DNA of 64,000 nucleotides, taken from Scytalidium lignicola (lineage: Eukaryota > Ascomycota > Leotiomycetes). The position numbers and the translations under genes were made by a program. Of the stretch, positions 10,050 to 21,030 are shown piece by piece. The DNA lies in NCBI GenBank assembly GCA_002812745.2, contig NCSJ02000243.1:1-64000 (forward strand). The letters are read 5' to 3'. The stretch's first letter is position 1. Each line of letters starts with the position of its first letter. The notes beneath the pieces were generated by a model. The model worked only from the letters and a program-made list of their open reading frames with translations. It had not been told where the DNA came from and ran no database searches.

Positions 10050-12480
10050 TTAGAGATTAAACAGAAGATTAAAAGATTATTCGTATAGAATAAGAAAATA
10101 GTTTTATAAAAAAGTAAAAGTAAGTTAAAGAATAACTTAATAAATAAATAAGTAAAAGTATATATAGATTTAATTTATTATTAACTTTTTTATAATGTTA
10201 AAAGAAAACTTTTATAATAAAAAAGTCTTTTTTACTTGAATTTAGATTTTGTACAATTTAAAGCTTAATATTTTTATAATAAAATACTTTATAATTTTTG
10301 ATCTTTTTATTAACGTAATTCAGTATTAAAATGTTATTATTGATTTTTACAGGATAATAGTTTATTTTACCTTTAATTATGTTGAATTAGGACAGCAAAA
10401 GCATAGTACACAATATAAGGTTACTCAGAATATATTGTAGTATTATAATAATTATGTATAATAAAGTAAAGCTAACTATTAGAAAGGGAAGTCATGTATA
10501 ATAAGCAAGACATAATGCCTAAGGTAATAACTAGGATATTATAATATATTCTTATATTACTGAAGTATTGAAAATTAATGTAAAAGTACTTTAAATCTTA
10601 TACAAAAACAAGTGTGAAAACACTTGAACTAAAAAANCAAAATATTATAAATATAATATTTAAACTTAAAATAGAAGTTTTTAATCAAAGTAATTGATTT
10701 CAGACTTAACAAATTTATAAACTTTGTATATTTAATGTTACGAGACTTCTTATGGCATAGTTGCGTAAGGTAGGTCTAGTTACTCTTGCTGGGTTTATGT
10801 AGAAGTAAACCGTTTGTGGTTATAGTAAACAAGTATATATAGTAGAGTTATAACTTAAGTTGAACACAAGGTTCTTAACTAAAGCTTAAGGAGTATGTTC
10901 TTATATACACTTAAGAATTCAGCTTGTATAGACTAGTATAGACTTGTATAGCCATACGTCCTTATATACCTCTATACGCCAAGGCTCGTCATATAACCTA
11001 ATACTTGGTGATCATGGACACTTCATAGGCTGTTATCCTGGCACTTATTAAGTTGTGACAGTAAGAACTATAACATTATCCCCTTTTTATCCTAGTATTA
11101 CCTTAACACTTAACTAGTAATGTCAAACAATCTTCATTATTTGTTAACTATACTTTTTATTCATTATATTACATGAATACTAAACTTACCTTTGTAAAGT
11201 AGAAAAGATAAAAATAATAAGTTTTAAAATGTTCTCCTCTTATTATTATTACAAAAAGAATAAGAAATCCTATTGTTATTCTCTTAATTCCTTAAAGTAC
11301 TTTGAATATACTTATTATAATAACTGTTATAAACTTCTTAAGCTATTCTTTAAGGAGATAAATTATTATCTTAAGGAAGAATAATATTTAGAATAAGAAG
11401 AAGAAGAAGCCTTTGCCAAAGTCCTAAGACTTTAAAAGTTTTATCATTGTATAAAGAATAATACTTAGCTTATGATTTTCAAAGGCACTTTTATTATAAA
11501 AGAATTAGAAGAAATTGAAGAAAAGAAAAGATTAAAAAAGGAAAAGTTAAACTCTTTAATCTTTATTAAGAACTTATTATATCCTCTTAATAAAGGTAAG
11601 TAACATTCCTTGGTTAACCTCTTTATGTTAAGTATTGATGTTGTTAATTTTTCACTTGTCTTGTTAACTTAATTAATTCCTCCTTTTAAGGATCTTTTTT
11701 AGTTAAAGTTTAATGATAATTCTTTATTATCTTTTTAATATTCTTCAGATACTTAGTAAGTTCTTATGAATTATCTAATTTTGGAAATCCTTCTTATTTA
11801 ACTAAATACTGAATCTTTTTNATACTAGTATTTATAATTTAAGATTTTCTTAATTACTTATTCCTTATCAAGTTATAACTTAACTTTTATACTTAATGTT
11901 AGTAATATATTCTTAAGTATTAATTTTAATAATATTATATGAAATACAAAGTATATCTTCATAACTTTTAATAGCTTTAATTTAATTATTATTAGTTTAT
12001 AAACTTTCTTAACCTTAAATAGTCTTAACTTNATAAAGTTAAGTATATTACTTAGNNANNTTGTTTTATTATATAGCAGAAACTATAAATGCTACACACG
12101 TCAAAATTTGTATACTTATTGATTATTAAATAAATAAATAGACTTCAAAGTTTGATTAAATATAATTATATATTTGTTAAGTTATTGATGTACAGCTTTC
12201 GTTGATTTTGCAGTAAATTTCAGTGGGCCGGTAGACCGGGTGGGCCGGTGGACTGGGAATTACGTTACCCATTATGAATCATTGTGACATAATAACATGA
12301 AACTTAGGACTCCATCCTATGAATCCATGGAATCCTAGACCAGAGTCATGACGTGATGGAGTCGTGCTCTATAAATTCTAGGAACTCCTTAAGATTCTTA
12401 GTTTATAAAAGCACGAGTAATGAGGAAGGGGAGTGCGCCTCATTAGGGCTAGAGTTAAGTCGACACGACCAACCTGGCAA
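10050..12480. repeat. AT-rich RIP-like block, probably a decayed transposon
   Basis: GC content falls sharply at about 10055 and stays very low to about 12200. TpA-rich composition, no long open frame and several Ns fit a repeat heavily mutated by RIP. A GC-normal segment at about 12220-12480 with a TATAAAAG-like string (12406) may be an LTR remnant. I cannot name the element. Confidence 0.55.
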
Positions 12481-12775
12481 AATACATACAAATTAAAATT
12501 GTTGATTTTCACTTGAAAATTTAAGCGAGAAATGAATTATTTTACAAATTTGTATTTGACTCTAAAAATTTTAAACATCAAACACAAAAAAATATTTGAT
12601 ATTTAATATATCTTAAGTTATATCATTTGCATGTTTTAATGATATGATTTTTATTTAAAAAAAATTAATTAAATCTTTTGTAAATTTATAAAATTGACAC
12701 ATCTGCTTATTCTACGGAAGGGGGTACGAGAAATGAATGGTCCACCTTTACTAGGTCGTGTCGCCTTAGCTCTAT
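12449..12775. repeat. Imperfect inverted repeat flanking a 280-bp spacer
   Basis: The 22-mer at 12449-12470 and the reverse complement of 12754-12775 match at about 18 of 22 positions, with the shared core CGACACGACC. They could be the terminal repeats of a small decayed element. No target duplication was found. Confidence 0.4.
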
Positions 12776-13036
12776 CTCGTTTTTCTCATACTTCATCCGT
12801 GGTTGTAATACCAGCGTGATCAGGAAAGCAAGATCTTGAGTTGACAAGTATTCTCACATATGATTTTGCCCTGAAAGCTTAAGCGAGTAAAGTCTAAGAG
12901 GATAAGCGAAAGCGAGTTTAAAATTTAGTTAATACAAGTTCTTAAAACTAACGATAACATGTAAATAAAGAATTAATTAATTAAAATCAAAAGATTGAGT
13001 ATTTTCAAATATAAAAGGAAAAAAAATTAAAANTTC

Positions 13037-13118
13037 AGGTCCATATAGGAATCGAACCAATATCTCCAGAATTTTGAATATCAGAATCTGGTGTGCTGAA
13101 CCATTACACCAATGGACC
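13037..13118 (-). tRNA. tRNA-Gln (anticodon CTG) with 9-nt intron
   Basis: On the minus strand the acceptor stem GGTCCAT pairs perfectly over 7 bp with ATGGACC. The D-arm GTGT/GCAC, anticodon stem CCAGA/TCTGG, B-box GGTTCGATTCC and discriminator T are all present. The anticodon loop contains CTG at 34-36 followed by A37, then a 9-nt intron (TATTCAAAA) at the canonical 37/38 position. One T-T mismatch lies in the T-stem. Fungal nuclear tRNA-Gln genes commonly carry short introns here. It sits in AT-rich repeats and is itself AT-rich, so it may be a mutated extra copy. Confidence 0.85.
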
Positions 13119-13183
13119 ATTTTTCTTTGATACAACACCTATTTATTTTCATATATATATTAGTACGGTTAGTCATTATTAAA

Positions 13184-13638
13184 GAGTGCGGCTAAATCCA
13201 CAGCTAAATCGACAACCATCGCCGATAACGGCCCATAGCAGCCCAAAATCTCGGGCAGCATGGCTTATAATTAGTAAGTGCAATTGTATTTCGCATCCGT
13301 ATCTTCAGGCTTATAACCCAGAATTTTCGTTAAGTATAAGTATAGTAGATTTCATTTATTTTAAAGCATAACAACAAGTAATTATAATAGTTAATAACTA
13401 ATTAGAAGTTAATTAAAACTAAATAAGAGGTTTGTTAAAATTTTAAGTTATTTAAGAATAGATTAGTTTAAAACGTTATAGTGAGCGTTATGCTTGAAAG
13501 GCGCTGTAATTATAGGGCCTTGTAGGGTATCAACAGCTTAAAGGATGCTGTAATTATAGGTATTGCGCCTGAAGCAAAGGCCGTTATCAGCGACGGTTGT
13601 CGATTTAGGTAGAGGTAGTTGTCGATTTAGCCGCACCC
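13184..13638. mobile_element. 455-bp MITE with long inverted repeats and 8-bp target duplication
   Basis: The two ends form an imperfect terminal inverted repeat of about 50-60 bp, beginning GAGTGCGGCTAAATC at the left and GGGTGCGGCTAAATC on the reverse strand at the right. Both arms contain TAAATCGACAAC and GATAACGGCC. The right arm has about 10 extra bases from an internal duplication. Flanking TTATTAAA occurs at 13176-13183 and 13639-13646, an exact 8-bp target site duplication. There is no transposase. An 8-bp duplication is typical of hAT elements, so this is probably a hAT-derived non-autonomous element; the superfamily is inferred. Confidence 0.88.
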
Positions 13639-13646
13639 TTATTAAA

Positions 13647-15071
13647 ACATGTAACATGATATGTTATGAATAATATGCTAATTATATTAATAATTAATTG
13701 TATTTTATAAATAATAAGAATAATGTGGTGGGGATATGTCGTCCTATATCACATGATCCCATATATATAGTAGTAGCTGCAATATACAGGCCTCCCTCCA
13801 TCCTATTCCACAGCACCCTACCTTCTGATTGGTCGATTGCACTCGGCACTCTATAACCCTTAGCTCAGGCCTACTCATTCCCCTGTTATCAATGCCTCTC
13901 TCGATCTCTCCATTGTGTTCCTCTATTGCAAACGGTATTCCCACTCGTCCCTCCCTCTCCACGGAAAACGGTTGGTGAAAGGATTTCCCATTCATTTGAC
14001 GTTTCGGTAAACCTCCTAATTATAGATGTCAGAGAAATGGAACAAAAAATTGAAGGGGATGCGTAATGGCTTTACGGAGATTAGCTGTTAGTCATAACTA
14101 ACATTCCACCACTGTATTGGGACCGCATCTACTCGAAGAACCTTTCCACGGACATTGAAATCACATAGCAACCAACCAGACTAATTGGGCAAGTAGCAAG
14201 GTAGATATCAGGTGTGCAAGTGAATAAAGTCTTAATCGTAGCTAAAGGTTTCTCGACAGCTTCGACATAGCAAAATCTTCAGCGTACGCGTCTGGGCCCG
14301 ATCCATCAGCTTTCCGGGAACGTCAGTAGTGTTAAACCGAATAGCAATGCGAAATTTCTTGTTGTAAAATCAAATTCTCTGTCATATCGACAATGTACCA
14401 CTTCGGCAGTCTCGCACATTGCTGGAAGTGTTCTTCGTAAGGAATCGTGGTAGGAGAAGTGGTGGGTGTTGATTTTTGCTCAGGGTCGACATAAAATCAT
14501 CGAGCCTGTAATTATGAAATGGGACGTGTACGGCGCGAACTTATTAATTTTCTAGGAGGGAGGGGCAATGAGGGGTCATCATTCATACATCATTCATTGT
14601 ACCTACCTGTTCACTTTCAGTTTGCACATACACCAAACATCAAATCTATAAATACCCAGTATTTTTTTTTTTTTCAACACCCCGCATGAAGATGCGGGGA
14701 GTGAGTCCAATTAACTTAGTTTATTACCTAGCACACATCTAGTATATCTAGCCCAAGTCATTATGTGCAAACAAGCCAAAAGTACCGTAGTCCCGTGGGC
14801 CTCGGTTCCGACACAAATTCCCATCCTTCCATCCTTCCTTCACCCCACTTAGATCAAATAGTTGTCCGTCGCCCTTTTTGTCCTAGTCGTAAAAATAAGA
14901 AAGAAAAACAAACCACCAGACGCGAAATATCTAACGCCAGCCAGCCAAGCCTGAGAGGCAAAAAAAATTATATAGTTCGCATGAGACGGCCCAATTCCAT
15001 TCCGATTCCATTCCTTTCCACTCCTTTCAAAACGATGCCTCCTAAAAAAACAGAAAGAAACCAAAAAAGGG
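13647..15071. other. No convincing gene
   Basis: Short open frames on both strands have no recognisable product. A perfect 8-bp-stem hairpin (CCCCGCAT, loop GAAG, ATGCGGGG) lies at 14680-14699 after a T-run. The right end is the 3' flank of the minus-strand transcription factor gene. Confidence 0.4.
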
Positions 15072-17634
15072 TTATGAACTTCCGAATAGAAGTTTCTTCA
15101 AGTGAGTTCCCAGCTCGCAATCGCCCTCAATTGGCAGGAATCCACTGCCCTGGATTCCTCCTCCTGCTGCTGTTGTTGTTGTTGTCGCCGCTGGTTCCGC
15201 CCCAGTTATCCCGCTATTCCCCACCACGCCTCCATTGGCCACCACGCCCATCCCCTTTTCAAAGGCGCAGAACACCGCCCGCGTGAGGTTCCAGTAGCTC
15301 TCGGCTGAGCGTTCGAACCCCAGCTTGTTCCACTCCGGACCAGGGAGTGACGTCCTCAGATCGTCCCAGTAGATCTTCCAGTTCTGGATACCGACGTTGA
15401 GGGGTTTGAGGAGTGTAGATGTGAGGACGGTCGGACACGTGTAGAGGACTGGGTTCTGGAATGTCGAGCGCCAGACATGGGTGTAGAGGACTGGATTTAG
15501 ATGAATTAGCCCTTCTGCTCTTCTGTAATCTTGGTCGTGCAGTACATTGAATCTCAAAATGAAAAGAAAAACATAAGGACTACTCACAATGAACTAGGAT
15601 CTGCATATCCAGGGAATTTAAGCTGCCCTTGGTCAAGGCCCCAGATCCAATTCCCAGCTGCGCATTTCCATTTCCACTTCCATTTCCACTGCCATTTAGA
15701 TTCTTGCTACTTTCGGGTACGATGAAGAGCTGCTGGAATGCCTCTCGGACTTTCGGCTTCTGTTGCGGAAACAATTGTGTGCGGAGAAGCTCATCATAGT
15801 CGCTGATTTCAAAGTAGAGCGCTTCGCAGGGAAATTGTAGGTCGATTTCGGCCCATTCTATTCGGTTGGGCATGTTATTGAAGATGACGAAGGCGTTGTC
15901 GAGCATCATCATGATGTTCATGGTTCTACAGGCGATGTGGTCAGTTTATTTCATGTGAAAAAGATACATATAATTTTTTGGTTGCTCTCCATCAAAATCT
16001 TTGTAGTAGAGCACGTGGGGGGCTAGACATACCGGAGAAGAGATTCTCTCCTCACCCAGTTCTGAAAGCTTGCTTGATCCACGATTATGAAATCCGGTTC
16101 GTGATGCACGACCGTCATCTTGAGATTCCTAGCCATTGCCACTACCCGGGAGAAATTCTGATGTCGTGCTCTTTTCCTCGCCATTCTATTTCCCGTCCAC
16201 ACCTGAATGACAATCATGAGATACGCGCCCTGCAAAATCTCGATATCATTCTGCAGTAATGACTCGTAGAAGTCTCCTTCAGAATTGTTAACATCATTTT
16301 GTTGCGATTGCATTCTGTAATCGTCAGGGACCAGATTCGTGTAAAGATGGTATTCGATCAGATCGAGAAGAGATTTCAGCTGTTCCACCTCGGCGTCATT
16401 TTTGGAGTACATGCCTCCGATGCTAAAGACCGCCAGCAGCAGTGGTAGCGCAACTTGGCACGCATCAAAGGATTTCTCGTGTAAGAATGGCCCATGTTTG
16501 TGCCAATGCTTGAAATACCTCCTGACATAAGAATCGATTTTCTCTCCCGTGATCAGGTCGATTGCGCGCAGTGTCGATGTATCACAGTTACCGGAGAGTA
16601 GAAATCGCTCTGCTTCCCGCAGGAGACCACCTCTTATCTCTGCTGCTCGACAATCGAGCACTTCCCAGTATGATGGTCCGGCATTGGGTACACCGTACAA
16701 GATTGGATCCTCGAGCTCGAGACTTGGGCTATGCCAATTGGAACTGGGGTTGAAGACACCGAATTCCAAGTCATTGAGGAAGGTGTCACCGGTATATGGA
16801 GCAAAGAAGTCATCCGCATAGTCGTATCCCGTGCCCGTTATGACGGAGCCAGAGAGCATGGGGACGTAAGCACTGTTACCAAGAATGGGGTCCTCCATGA
16901 AGGGGAGGAGGTCCCGAACGGGGCTCGAATCACGCGTCTTGGACTCGGGAAAGCGATTGAAGAAATCGGTCTCGTTCGAGTAGTTCAGGAGGAAGCTGAT
17001 GGAGCTGCGATCGGAATTGGTGATGTCGGAGGGGTTGGATTCGGCCGAACTGGAGCTACCTCGCACGCGGCTCTTGACACAGATTCTGCCCACATCTCGA
17101 CATCGCTTGCAAGGTGTTTCGAGGTCGCAACGAACCTTGGAGCGTGCACATCGATCACAGGCGTGTCGTTTTCGGCCGCGTTCCTCCTGGGCCGGAATTG
17201 CGGAGTTTCCTCGTCGGTCACAACGCTGGAAATGGTCTCGAAGCACGTCACTTCAGGGCCGTTAGCAAAAGCACGCAACGCGCTGATCTGTTTTGAGTGG
17301 CCGCCACGAGGGAAAATGACGGAAGACAACTAATCTTACCTGCGCTTGAAGGTCTTGGAGCAGAACTGACAACAAAATGGGCGGTTATCGGTGTCTACGA
17401 GCTCGATTAGCATATTTTACTACCAAGACTAGTAAATTTAATCCGGGGTAAAGAGAGCATACGTTGCTGGGCATGGCGTAGCATGTGTGACTTCCGGAAG
17501 AAGGTCTTGAAGCATAAAGGACAGGCAGAGCGTTTGCGGACCTCAGTCTTGCCCTCGACCTCGGTTTTGATGGGTGTCGTGGTCGTTGTCGTGGTCATGG
17601 TGGCGATTACGGTCGTGGACATGGAGCACGGCAC
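15072..17634 (-). CDS. C2H2 + Zn(II)2Cys6 dual zinc-finger transcription factor
   Basis: Five exons: 17634-17463, 17394-17340, 17250-16033, 15925-15588 and about 15529-15072, giving about 746 residues. Intron 1 has GTATGC and branch TGCTAAT, intron 2 has branch TGCTAAC, intron 3 starts GTATGT and intron 4 GTGAGT. Splicing rebuilds two N-terminal fingers, the first CPLC-x12-H-x3-H and the second CQFC-x12-H-x3-C, followed by a binuclear cluster (CDRC...CKRC...C). This C2H2-C2H2-Zn2Cys6 order is a known fungal regulator class and is followed by a fungal-specific TF middle region. The last acceptor is uncertain: 15529 with donor GTGAGT is preferred, 15522 with a GTAGTC donor also keeps frame. The C-terminus has a Thr/Gly/Ala-rich low-complexity tract. 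Targets are unknown. Confidence 0.85.
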
Positions 17635-19149
17635 ATGAAGTGAGGAGCAATAGCTAGAAGAGAGGTAGATTGTACTAAATCTAGAAATACTAATGGCAAC
17701 GCAGGACGTGCTGCTGGGCGAAGAGAAGAGCGAGGAGGGAGGAGGAGGAGTAAAGTGCCGGAGAAGGTGAGAAAAAAGAGGAGAAAAGAGAAATCCAGAA
17801 GAGAGGAGTTAGCATCGATGGCGATGTTCGCCATGATATTGGGGGATAACACTGCCGGTATGTTGTGCTGTGCTGTACATGGGGTCGGCAACGGAAGCTC
17901 TGGGGGAGTGCAAGCCGAGAGCAAGATTGTGTGGGGAAGGGGCATCGAAGGGCAGTCGAAGGGCAGCAGAGCGGAAGGGGGCTTCACAGGGAACTTTGCG
18001 GCCGGGCGTTGCGATCGCGAGTTGGGAGTGCGACGCGACCCCACATAAACTAACACGCACTAACATCGCTAGCTGGCCCTCACTGGCACGCTGGCCCTTG
18101 CCTGGATTTGGCGGTTGCAACCCCGCTTTCTCACGGTTCAGGGACTGGCCGCGCACTCTTGCTGGGGGTCATTGGGAGTGCAGTGATAGGCCCGGTTATG
18201 GCACCCATGGGTATGCTGTTCGGCCCCGTGCGGTGGTACAGGTCGGGGTAGCCCTAACCCAAGGGCCTGGGAGCGAGCGTCCATCATTTCCCTTCTGCGC
18301 ATTTTTGCTTGGTCATACTCAATTCTTCCCATTCTTCTTTTGCCCATCCCCTCCCCCAATCAGCCTTCGTGCCCTTGCCAGACAAGGCGCCACATGGCTG
18401 CACCAGCACCTCTTGGCCAACCCGGCAGTGATGTGATTTGCGAAAGCTGCCACTACTGTACCTTGTGCCATGTGCCTGCCGTTGCTTTCCCAATTGCCTT
18501 TGCCTGTGCCTGTCTGTTTTGGGCTGGAAAGCTGTTTCCAAGAGCCATGACGATGTCATATCCCGTGATTCCTCCGGCAATCGTGCTCGGCATCGTGTTC
18601 GGAGGGGAAATCTCGAAGGATGTCACGGTGTCAAGAATACCAGCAGCCTGGTACAGACTCGGGCAGCCTCATCCTAGAGACTCGCCGCCTATCAGACATC
18701 GCATCGGACATTGCAAGGAGTGCACACATTCAAATGGCATGGCAGGGAGGAAGCAGTACGGTACCATGAAATCAGGTCGAATACGATCAACAATAACGTC
18801 AATTAGCTAGGGGCGCGGGATATATATAAATTTACCGGTAGGGTTCATTCGCCCAGGTAATGCCGCCACCAACACTTTTTCGCGATTTGGTTGCTTCATA
18901 CAGCTACCACTTGAGCTTGCAGTGCTGTAATTAATGACAGCAAAGAGCAACCTGACCCACACAAAGCACATACCAATACAACCAGAACTAACAAGAGCAG
19001 CAGATGCAGATGCACACGATACATATTCATGTATGCTCAATTCAATGGGTCTCTAACACATGTAATGTCGAGGCATCGCTAAACAACGGCCGCACATCCT
19101 CTCCTGCAACTCCTTGACCACCTGCAACGACACCTTTTGTTATCGCTGC
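17635..19149. other. Upstream region of the TF gene; no convincing gene
   Basis: GC-balanced sequence with many overlapping open frames on both strands, as expected by chance at this composition. None has a recognisable domain. It probably holds the promoter and 5' leader of the dual zinc-finger gene. Confidence 0.45.
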
Positions 19150-19966
19150 ATCGTATATCCACCTCTGCATCGAAAGGATACAACCAGCGGTTCTGCGCGA
19201 CCAACCGTCAGTGACGGACCACACTCCGGAAGCAGATCCCAAAAGGCAGCACCTTGCCAGGAAGTACAAGGGAACAAAAGAAAAAGAAGAAGAGACCAAT
19301 AAAACTCACCTTGATTTTGACGGTTTCAGGTTCAATCTTAACACCCTCGTCCAGATTCTTGAGGCAGTTGTGCCACCGATCTCGAACGTCCTCGCCGTTT
19401 AATTGTGACTATCGCACTCGTGCAAATCGCATCTTCTCGACATGCGTGTTTAAGTGGTGTGCAGTTAGTCAAACCAAGTTCTTTGTCTCTCGTCATACCC
19501 CCGGCTACTCCAAGACAAAACCCTTTTCAAAAGTGTAACGGTTATAATCGCGCAGTTACACAAGAGTCACCAACAACTCCACTGTCACTGCTACGTAACA
19601 ATCAAAAAAANCAACAACAATACTTACTGCAAGTGGAATGTTCTCCTTTCCTGCCAGCTTCAAGCAAACTGCTAACACTACTGCTCTTTCTGTCGCCTGG
19701 CTCGCTCCTTGAGCACTGGTTGGCAGATGTGCATGGCAGCTGTCATTCAAAAGTGCAATCTGGTGGCCGTTGCTCACCCAAGTAGGGATTGAGTCGCAGT
19801 AGCAGATCTTCTAGTCCAAACACCTCTCCGTCATCTTAATTGCAGCCTTGATGCGAGGATCCAGGTCTACAATGTACTTACGCACCTCGTCCATGTTGCT
19901 TGGCTGGAACCATGACTTCTTGATGTCCTCGATGTCCTTGTGCATGAGAATCCAGTTGAACTCGAA
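19150..19966 (-). pseudogene. C-terminal half of an FAD-dependent monooxygenase (salicylate hydroxylase-like), broken
   Basis: Minus-strand reading from 19966 follows the C-terminal half of the fungal FAD monooxygenase family: HKDIEDIKKSW, then IKAAIKMTE, then DSIPTW, then ALLNDSCHAHLPTSAQGASQ, then VCLKLAGKENIPLA (to about 19625). It continues after an intron-like gap with EKMRF...GEDVRDRWHNCLKN (19441-19310), then after another intron NRWLYPFDAE (about 19205-19170). TAG at 19813-19811 replaces the Trp usually before K-x-x-Y-R-D, and TAG at 19411-19409 replaces a probable Gln. The FAD-contacting Gly-Asp is Asn-Asp here. The N-terminal Rossmann half is absent; the sequence joins an adenylosuccinate lyase fragment instead. 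It is non-functional as written. Confidence 0.75.
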
Positions 19967-21030
19967 GTAAGATGACGAATATCAGAAGTGATGCGGCCGA
20001 CAGTAGCACCAAAGGCAGCCAGAGCATTGATGACTTGCAAGTTAACCTTTCTTGTGTAAGTTTGAGTTTGAGTAGAAATGGAGTAGCATTTCTCAAATCC
20101 AGCTTTCTCTAAGAGTATTTTGTTCATCTTGTCGATTTTTTCGTTATCATCATGGAATATTTCCATGAAAGATGCTTTGTGAAGATATCAGCATTACCCT
20201 TTTAGAGGTACTTTTTTNAAGTGTTTTTTACCCTATGTTCAAGTTGTACTACTAGAAGAGCTCGATGTTAATTATTACTACTCTTTTAAGATTGTTTCAA
20301 GTACAATTGAAGGTTATTCATATTACTTCTTAGAATTTGAGGTCATCTTCAACTTATTCAATATCTTCTAAGTCCATCATCAAATATTATACCTTATAAT
20401 GTCTAATTTAGTACTATTCGACCAGATCTGAAAATGTGATAAAATTTACTACTAAGCTGCACGTCTTCCAACAGTGATGAGCTGAGCAGGTTAATAATAA
20501 TATGTCAGTCCTAATATAAGCATGTCTTTATACTTAATAACAAACTCAGATAACTTGTAGATAACTATGACAAGCTTGAAGAACTTTTAAGGAGAAGTTA
20601 GTAAATAAGCTTTGAGAGGTTAAGCAGGCAAAAAAAGGAACAAGCTTTTACAAACTAAGAGATTGAGACTGCCTTGCAACAAGATCAAGTTTGTATTATT
20701 AGTGTCATAGCATAAAGTTATAGTCTAATGGATAATACTAGTAACAGCTAAAACAGCTTGACTAAAAGCATGAATGTGTGCTTTGCTAATGCATTAATAA
20801 TTGAACTTTCCTTCTTCAAGGAAAATTTTAAGGAAACAGTGAAGATGTTAATTAAAGAGCTTAAGAGATATATTTTAAGATGTAGAAACATAGTCTCAAA
20901 CACTTTAAAACCCAAACTTGTAAGAACGAACCCATAACATCTTGTCTGCGAATCTTCTCCTCCTTAGCAATGACCTGCAGATCCTCATCTCTTATCACCA
21001 CGCATGCCTTCATCTGCTCTAAATTAAACT
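19967..21030 (-). pseudogene. ade13: Adenylosuccinate lyase (ADE13) pseudogene fragment, RIP-like decay
   Basis: Translated on the minus strand, successive pieces align in order with fungal adenylosuccinate lyase, the purine-pathway fumarase/aspartase-type enzyme. They are EQMKACVVIRDEDLQVIAKE with RRQDVMG (about 21025-20935), a stretch like the N-A-D-L-I-x-L segment (about 20710), KLSEFVIKYKDM (20555-20520), PAQLITVGRR (about 20490-20460), KIDKMNKILLEKAGFEKCYS (from about 20154) and YTRKVNLQVINALAAFGAT with SDIRH (to 19972). This covers roughly residues 65-310 of about 480. Stops, the T-rich middle (20170-20930) and an extra QT codon pair show it is dead. The frame passes abruptly into the monooxygenase relic at about 19970. 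A working copy must exist elsewhere, because the enzyme is needed for purine synthesis. Confidence 0.78.

Noticed and set aside
16731..17333. 200-codon plus-strand open frame
   Set aside because: Antisense shadow of the dual zinc-finger gene, whose zinc motifs and splice sites are unambiguous.
17750..19050. Many overlapping open frames of 60-190 codons on both strands
   Set aside because: They overlap each other in several frames, have biased low-complexity composition and show no domain or splice pattern; they are expected by chance at this GC content.
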